From: an uncultured Solobacterium sp.
GTDB lineage: Bacteria > Bacillota_I > Bacilli_A > Erysipelotrichales > Erysipelotrichaceae
Direction: 5' to 3'
Assembly: GCA_927911475.1 (NCBI GenBank)
Contig: CAKMPP010000109.1
Location: 1-15,639, forward strand
DNA length: 15,639 bases
In this document: piece by piece, positions 14,337-15,639 of the stretch
How positions within the stretch are numbered: the stretch's first letter is position 1
Layout of the letters: every line of letters begins with the position of its first letter
Program-made: the position numbers and the translations under genes
The notes under the pieces: generated by a model
Database searches by the model: none
Told to the model about the DNA's origin: nothing
The model's input: the letters and a program-made list of their open reading frames with translations, nothing else

Positions 14337-14364
14337 TTGGTTATTATCAGATATTGCTTAGAAT
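14337..14364 (+). promoter_or_regulatory. Possible promoter of rnr
   Basis: TTGGTT (14337-14342) and TAGAAT (14359-14364, 5/6) with 16-base spacing. A second -10-like TATAAC is at 14369-14374 without a clear -35. A separate promoter fits the terminator just upstream. Confidence 0.4.
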
Positions 14365-14387
14365 AAGCTATAACAGAAAGAAGAATT

Positions 14388-15639
14388 ATGGAAAATTTAA
14401 AACAAAGACTATTAGAATACATTGAAAATCATCCTAAGAAAAATCGTAAAGTGGACGATATTTTAAGTGCACTTGGAATGACTTCTTCCTCAGACTTCGT
14501 GAAAGTAAGCCAAGCATTATCTGAATTAGAAAAAGAATTATTACTATTTAGAGCAGATGATAACCAATATTTAACACAAAAACAGGCTGGTGTAGTAACT
14601 GGTAGAATTTCTATCAATCGTTCGGGACTAGGTTTTGTAGACCGTGAAGACAAAGAGTCAATTAAGATTGATCCTACTGATCAAAATACTGCATTGGATG
14701 GAGATACTGTTCTTGTTCGTTGCAAGCCTTGGGAAACATATGGCCAGGTTTTAAGAGTTATTGCACGTGCTAAGGATTTTATGATTGGTACATTCTTACC
14801 ACGTGGAAAGAGACTAAAGTTTATTCCTGATGATGAAAAGTTACAGGATAAGCTATTGACTGTAAAATATGATCAAGATTTTCTTCCTGTCGAGGGAATG
14901 AAGGTTCTTTGTCGTATACAGAAGTATGGTACTGCAATTGTTGTATATGTTGAACGTGTCATTGGCTATAAGGATGATCCAGGAGTAGATATCCTTGCGA
15001 TTCTTTTAGACCATGATATTGATCCGCAATTCCCTGAAACTGTGATGGAAGAGGTTAAAACAATTCCCCAGGAAATTCAGGAAAGTGATAAGAAAGAGCG
15101 TGTTGATTTAACAAATGAAACAATCGTAACAATTGATGGCGATGATTCTAAGGATTTTGATGATGCCGTGAGTGTAACTCCTGTTGAAAACGGTTGGGTA
15201 TTAAAAGTATCAATCGCGGATGTATCACATTATGTAACAGAGAATAGCGCTTTAGATAAGAAGCTTTTGCGCGTGGTTGTTCAACATATGTAATAGATAG
15301 AGTTGTACCAATGTTGCCACACGAATTGAGTAATGGTATTTGTTCCTTAAATCCATATGTAGAAAGATTAACAATTACATGTCAGATGAATGTAAGTCAC
15401 AGCGGTAAGATTGAAGAATACTCTATTTATCCTAGTGTAATTCGCTCTACAGAGCGTATGACATATGCAAATGTAAATAGAATTCTTGATGGTGATGAAA
15501 AAACTTCAGGAAGAATATAAGCATTTAGGAAATCTATTCTTTGATTTAAGAGATTGTGCTGACGCAATTCGTGCAAGTCGTACAGCGAAAGGTGCTATTG
15601 ACTTTGATGGTACAGAGTCAGTTGTTGAAGTTGATGAGA
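14388..15639 (+). CDS. rnr: Ribonuclease R (3'-5' exoribonuclease), partial, two apparent frameshifts
   Basis: Processive RNB-family exoribonuclease for structured RNA and tmRNA-linked decay. The N-terminal helix-turn-helix-like region (1-60) is followed by cold-shock domains (AGVVTGRISINRSGLGFVDRE from about residue 67). The RNB domain begins with TIDGDDSKDFDDAV, whose Asp250, Asp252/253, Asp256 and Asp258/259 include the metal ligands. The given frame stops at 15293. Adding one A near 15258 changes the tail to DKEAFARGCSTYVIDRVVPMLP, the family sequence. That second frame runs to 15520 but loses homology after the six-A run at 15498-15503; removing one A restores LQEEYKHLGNLFFDLRDCADAI and the frame stays open to the window edge. 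The ribosome binding site is weak (AGAAAGAAG). Confidence 0.93.

Overview
The window reads as a low-GC Bacillota (Firmicutes) chromosome. The signs are strong AGGAGG-type ribosome binding sites, AT-rich spacers, a paired glgC/glgD ADP-glucose pyrophosphorylase, a PepV-type dipeptidase, a membrane-anchored GDPD, a secG-rnr pair and catabolite-response (cre) like sites. An Erysipelotrichia-like member is my guess from overall protein style; this is low-confidence inference. Apart from one small gene, all genes lie on the + strand.

Layout. (1) 1-236: leader with a possible tail of an upstream gene, then the glycogen promoter. (2) 237-3960: glgC-glgD-glgA, a compact glycogen synthesis operon closed by a terminator at 3982-4008. 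(3) 4070-5113: a HAD-family hydrolase and a small membrane protein, each split by an apparent single-base homopolymer indel, closed by a terminator that overlaps the last stop codon. (4) 5174-8690: glycolytic cluster pgk-tpiA-eno with its own promoter, an upstream cre-like site and a strong terminator. (5) 8691-8867: convergent intergenic region with a perfect 12-bp inverted repeat over a promoter-like sequence. (6) 8868-9263 on the minus strand: a small four-helix membrane protein with palindromes over its promoter. (7) 9431-10810: pepV, with terminator. (8) 10911-12704: membrane-domain glycerophosphodiester phosphodiesterase. (9) 12860-14011: a polytopic membrane protein of unknown function with an acidic repeat tail, preceded by a long hairpin. 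(10) 14020-15639: secG, terminator, and rnr running off the right edge; secG carries one and rnr two apparent homopolymer frameshifts.

How the genes fit together. The window is mainly central carbon metabolism: storage of glucose as glycogen (glgCDA) and the triose half of glycolysis (pgk, tpiA, eno). Both operons carry a close match to the CcpA cre consensus, but at different places: over the -10/start region for glg (a repressing geometry) and well upstream of the promoter for pgk (compatible with activation). If real, glycolysis and glycogen synthesis would respond oppositely to sugar supply. The rest is housekeeping: peptide turnover, phosphodiester turnover, protein export and RNA decay.

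I see no defence system, mobile element, CRISPR array, tRNA or rRNA, and no convincing novel multi-gene system. The points most worth a second look are the paired cre sites, five homopolymer frameshifts confined to two short stretches, the inverted-repeat/possible small-RNA locus at 8713-8841, and the hairpin at 12790-12839.
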